Source of the DNA: Myxococcales bacterium
GTDB taxonomy: Bacteria > Myxococcota_A > Bradymonadia > Bradymonadales > Bradymonadaceae
Assembly: GCA_007120915.1 (NCBI GenBank)
Contig: SKMT01000467.1
Coordinates: forward strand, 1 to 7,663
Length of the DNA stretch: 7,663 bases
Reading direction: 5' to 3'
The position numbers and the translations under genes were made by a program. The notes beneath the pieces were generated by a model, which did no database searches, had not been told where the DNA came from, and saw only the letters and a program-made list of their open reading frames with translations. Every line of letters starts with the position of its first letter. The stretch's first letter is position 1. Below, one piece after another: positions 5,189-7,663 of the stretch.

Positions 5189-6577
5189 TTACTGCGCGCC
5201 GGGATGGTCCTTCATCGTCTGCCAATCGTTGCGGTAGGCGTCGTAGATATCGTCGTCTTCGATGCGCACCAACGCCTCGTCGTTGCTTCGCAGCCCGGGG
5301 CTGGTGAAATTCATCGCCCCCGTCCACACAACCTTCCGGTCGTCACCGCCGTAGTGACCGTCGACCATGAAATACTTCGAGTGGTTGTGCGGATACAGCG
5401 TCACCTCCACGCCTCCCCCTTCCAGGATCGCCAGCAGATCGTCGGTGGTGAAATCCTGGCGTACCAACACATGGACCGAGCAGCCGTCTTCTGCCAACTG
5501 AGCAGTGCGGTGGGCGACTCCGCGACGCGCCCAGCTCCAGCGCGACTGAGCGATATGAACCTCGGCGCCGGCCGAACAATCAATGGCGTCGAACTCTTCG
5601 ACCACCGGGTCGTTCTCGCCGGTGTTACTGTCGGCATAACGACGGGGGAAGAAGTATGCCTTCGTGCCTGTATCCCCCTCGGCACTCCAGAAATAGTGCA
5701 GATCGTCGATGTCGCGGCGCATATCGTGCCAGTAGTGCCGAAACAACTGGTACAACCCGACGTCATCACGGATTACCACCAGGTTGTTGTTCTGGCTCAG
5801 TTGAGGGTTGGTCAGATTTGCCGACGACTGCACCACTACGTCCCGGGAGCCGTCCGACAGGGATGAAAACAAAAAGAACTTGTTGTGATTGATCGGCCCG
5901 CCGTGACATCCGCTGGGCTCACCGTCGCGACGACACACATACACATTGTCCTCCGGCAGAGCCTCTTTGAGCGTATCTACCGCCGCGTACTCACTGCCGA
6001 TCAACAGATACACCGACACCCCTCGATCCCAGGCATCGATGAACGCGTCGGCCATCTCTCCCCGACTCCACGTATACATCGCACCATGCACTGACGAGCC
6101 GGGTTCCGCCTCTTCCAGAAGCTGCTTTATCGCCTCTTCCAGTGCATAGTCGTTTTCTTCCCCATCATCACCGGGATCGGTGAAGAAGGCTTCTTTCTGC
6201 GGTGGGGCGTCGAACAGACAGAACCCGTCGCTGCAGGAGTGATCGTCGCCACAGGAACCACAGTCGATCACCTCCCCACAACCATCGGTGTGTTCGCCAC
6301 ATTCGAAGCCGACGTCATCACAGCTAAGAGGATCACACTGACTCTCTTCGAGGCACATTCCCTCCACACACTGTTCGTCACTGCCACAAGAGCCGCAATC
6401 GATGACATCGTCACAGCCGTCGAAGTGCTCACCGCATTCCACCTCCAATTCCGAGCAACTGACAGGACTACAGTCGTCCTGTTGCCCATCGGTAGACGAT
6501 TCACCACAGCCGATCGTCATCGCCACAACCACCAGGACCAAACCGACGACTCCACAACTTCTTGCGACCCATTCCAT
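5189..6577 (-). CDS. Phospholipase D-like lipoprotein with two 8-Cys repeats
   Basis: Encodes 462 aa from ATG 6577, chosen because GAGG (6587-6584) is 6 nt upstream; ATG 6580 (3 nt) and GTG 6598 (no Shine-Dalgarno) are alternatives. The signal peptide ends in lipobox TIGC with C24 lipidated. Two Cys-rich repeats follow (36-75 and 81-120), each with eight Cys at identical spacing (5,7,7,6,3,6,5) and the core 'CGEHxDGC...VIDCGSCG', probably disulfide-bonded and secreted. Residues about 128-455 form a two-lobed phospholipase D-superfamily region. HKD motif 2 is intact: H399-x-K401, D406, then 'TGAMN' (419-423). HKD motif 1 has H231-x-K233 but S238 in place of Asp, and 'SSAN' (251-254). Members cleave phosphodiester bonds in lipids or nucleic acids; the substrate here cannot be told. 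It lies convergent with deoB and overlaps the kinase remnant frame. Confidence 0.9.
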   Translation of the reverse strand: MEWVARSCGVVGLVLVVVAMTIGCGESSTDGQQDDCSPVSCSELEVECGEHFDGCDDVIDCGSCGSDEQCVEGMCLEESQCDPLSCDDVGFECGEHTDGCGEVIDCGSCGDDHSCSDGFCLFDAPPQKEAFFTDPGDDGEENDYALEEAIKQLLEEAEPGSSVHGAMYTWSRGEMADAFIDAWDRGVSVYLLIGSEYAAVDTLKEALPEDNVYVCRRDGEPSGCHGGPINHNKFFLFSSLSDGSRDVVVQSSANLTNPQLSQNNNLVVIRDDVGLYQLFRHYWHDMRRDIDDLHYFWSAEGDTGTKAYFFPRRYADSNTGENDPVVEEFDAIDCSAGAEVHIAQSRWSWARRGVAHRTAQLAEDGCSVHVLVRQDFTTDDLLAILEGGGVEVTLYPHNHSKYFMVDGHYGGDDRKVVWTGAMNFTSPGLRSNDEALVRIEDDDIYDAYRNDWQTMKDHPGAQ

Positions 6578-6583
6578 CATAAA

Positions 6584-6587
6584 CCTC
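6584..6587 (-). promoter_or_regulatory. Ribosome binding site of the phospholipase D-like gene
   Basis: GAGG on the minus strand lies 6 nt before ATG 6577 and 3 nt before ATG 6580. It supports the inner of two adjacent in-frame ATG codons, and the resulting protein has its lipobox Cys at residue 24, as in the two lipoproteins upstream. Confidence 0.65.
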
Positions 6588-6670
6588 AAGTCCAACACTG
6601 TCGTTGTCTGGCTCTTTGTGCCGTGAGAATCGACAGGTTAGACCCGTTGTTGAAGCTTGTGCAACTGTCA

Positions 6671-6862
6671 TCACAGCCACTGCCACCACCTGTCACGAAC
6701 ACACAGACACCCGGCATAGATCACCAACCCCAGCGCCATCAACGCCAGTCCAAACATCGGCTCCACCTCGCACAACAACCCCGTGCACCCTGATGACGCC
6801 TCCTTCGGATGTGAAGCGAACCCGATCCACCAGGCGACGATCAGCTCCGAATTCGCATCCAT
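6671..6862 (-). CDS. Possible small membrane protein, 63 aa
   Basis: A 63-residue frame with ATG at 6862 and TGA at 6673-6671. The purine-rich AGGGGGAG (6872-6865) immediately precedes the ATG, a believable though closely spaced ribosome binding site. The product has a hydrophobic stretch near residues 6-16 and a clear membrane-spanning segment at about 36-54 (FGLALMALGLVIYAGCLCV), ending in a basic, Trp-rich tail (RDRWWQWL). Four Cys are present (26, 31, 52, 54). It lies 93 bp upstream of the phospholipase D-like gene on the same strand and could share a transcript with it. I recognise no family. Overlapping frames on both strands are also open, so coding status rests on the ribosome binding site and the transmembrane pattern only. 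Confidence 0.45.
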   Translation of the reverse strand: MDANSELIVAWWIGFASHPKEASSGCTGLLCEVEPMFGLALMALGLVIYAGCLCVRDRWWQWL

Positions 6863-6883
6863 TTCTCCCCCTGGTTCTGTCTG

Positions 6884-6912
6884 ACATTTCGCAGGTTGCC
6901 ACTGCGAAATGT
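6884..6912 (-). promoter_or_regulatory. 11-bp perfect dyad upstream of the small membrane protein
   Basis: ACATTTCGCAG (6884-6894) and CTGCGAAATGT (6902-6912) are exact reverse complements around a 7-nt spacer. The element ends 21 bp before the ATG at 6862 and has no T-tract, so it resembles an operator or a 5'-UTR hairpin more than a terminator. On the minus strand a weak promoter-like pair, TTGTCG with 16 bp to TACATT, would place the -10 box over the edge of the dyad. That promoter match is poor and is only a suggestion. Confidence 0.5.
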
Positions 6913-7049
6913 AACCCTCCCGAAAGAGTCGACAATGCCCCCACGGCTCAACAGGCTCAAGCCCCGTGACTCAAGACCCAAGACAGACAACCCAAGATCT
7001 GGCACAAGTAACTGAGAGACCAATCGCACCACCTCCCCCTGCCACCGTC

Positions 7050-7663
7050 ATGTCTGAATCATTCAAAGACCGCATCAAACGCCTCCACGACGCTCATCGC
7101 CGCGGCCGAGACACCGGCAACGGCCCCGCCGGCGTCTACACCGCCGACGACCAACCCGGCGCTGAAGAAGACGATGAGCCCCCGGAGCCCACCGGCTACG
7201 GCTGGCAGCAGCTCGGCGCCGAAAAGACCAATGACTACGGCGCCCCTCTCTGGGTTCACCGCGAGGTCTGCGATCACGACAACGATCACGGCGACTGGAC
7301 CATCGCCGACTGCTGTGACGTCCAGCACCGTCGGCTCGCCAATCTCGACGACGACATCCCCGAGTCGATCCGCCGTTCCCATCTGCTGTACATGGACATT
7401 GAGACCACCGGCCTGAGCGACAACGCCATCGCCTTCATGCTCGGCATCGGTTACTGGAAAAGCGCCGATCAGTTCGTCGTCGAACAGTTCATGCTCGAAC
7501 ACCAAGAGCACGAACCGGCGCTTCTCAAAGCATTCGCCCACAGGCTCGAAGACCATCAACTCCTGGCGACATTCAACGGCAACCGCTTCGACGTACCGGT
7601 GTTGCAGCGGCGTTATCAACACCACGGGCTCGACGACCCGCTCGACGGGGTTCCCCATCTGGA
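7050..7663 (+). CDS. YprB-type ribonuclease H-like (DEDD exonuclease) domain protein, 3'-truncated by window end
   Basis: The first 204 residues are visible and the frame is open to the window end. After a charged, low-complexity N-terminus (1-50, with acidic 'EEDDE' at 39-43) comes a short region ending in 'RRLANLDDDIPESIRRSHLLYMD', then the nuclease domain. Exo I is D116-x-E118 in 'MDIETTGLS', followed by 'AFMLGIGYW', where YprB homologs have a similar strand. Exo II is 'TFNGNRFDVPVLQRRY' with N176 and D181. The remaining Exo III Asp lies beyond the window. This matches the RNase_H_2/YprB family of putative 3'-5' exonucleases; in Bacillus, YprB neighbours the helicase YprA. The natural substrate is not established. 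The ATG at 7050 has no Shine-Dalgarno, only a pyrimidine-rich leader. It is divergent from the small membrane protein gene. Confidence 0.88.
   Translation, partial: MSESFKDRIKRLHDAHRRGRDTGNGPAGVYTADDQPGAEEDDEPPEPTGYGWQQLGAEKTNDYGAPLWVHREVCDHDNDHGDWTIADCCDVQHRRLANLDDDIPESIRRSHLLYMDIETTGLSDNAIAFMLGIGYWKSADQFVVEQFMLEHQEHEPALLKAFAHRLEDHQLLATFNGNRFDVPVLQRRYQHHGLDDPLDGVPHL

Noticed and set aside
2988..5327. A 779-residue minus-strand frame spanning the second lipoprotein, deoB and the end of the phospholipase D-like gene
   Set aside because: It lies antisense to well-supported genes, including a fully recognisable deoB, and its translation shows no family features. Its length is a by-product of high GC and codon bias.
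6578..6598. GTG 6598 start for the phospholipase D-like gene
   Set aside because: There is no Shine-Dalgarno before it, whereas GAGG is well placed for ATG 6577, which also gives a compact lipoprotein signal peptide with Cys at residue 24.
6239..6793. A 184-residue + strand frame antisense to the Cys-rich repeats
   Set aside because: It is the shadow of the phospholipase D-like gene N-terminus and the small upstream frame; its Thr/His/Gln-rich composition is non-specific and no ribosome binding site is present.

Overview
The window most likely comes from a high-GC, possibly halophilic Gram-negative bacterium of the deltaproteobacterial kind (Myxococcota or Bradymonadota-like). The clues are three lipoproteins, two of them extremely acidic and almost free of lysine; cysteine-rich repeats of a style common in predicted surface proteins of those groups; GAC/GAA/GTC-rich codon use; and an intergenic repeat locus. 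The assignment is an inference from protein style, not from a marker gene.

Layout. Positions 1-277 hold a repeat locus: an 83-bp block present twice and identical, each copy carrying a strong hairpin and running into an array of heptamers of two kinds. Positions 278-495 are a leader with two small inverted repeats. Two tandem paralogous lipoprotein genes follow on the + strand (496-2070 and 2253-3830), separated by a clear intrinsic terminator (2111-2147). Each encodes a signal peptide with the lipidated Cys at residue 24, three tandem beta-rich acidic domains resembling the haloarchaeal DUF7282 family, and a C-terminal cupredoxin-like domain. The second paralog has all four type-1 copper ligands (H458, C511, H514, M517). 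In the first, every one of these positions is substituted. Next comes deoB (phosphopentomutase, 3900-5075, +), an ordinary housekeeping gene with all its catalytic residues.

Downstream of deoB, a short + strand reading frame (from 5106) matches the start of a Ser/Thr protein kinase up to the glycine-rich loop and then stops matching, so it looks like a decapitated kinase gene. It runs into the 3' end of a minus-strand gene (5189-6577) for a lipoprotein with two 8-Cys repeats and a two-HKD phospholipase D-like region. Upstream of that gene, also on the minus strand, is a plausible 63-residue membrane protein (6671-6862) preceded by an 11-bp perfect dyad. The window ends inside a + strand gene (7050 onward) for a YprB-type DEDD exonuclease (RNase H-like) domain protein.

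The genes do not form one pathway. Three of the five well-supported genes encode predicted outer-membrane or surface lipoproteins. The most distinctive content is the pair of DUF7282-like/cupredoxin lipoproteins, one apparently copper-competent and one apparently copper-dead.
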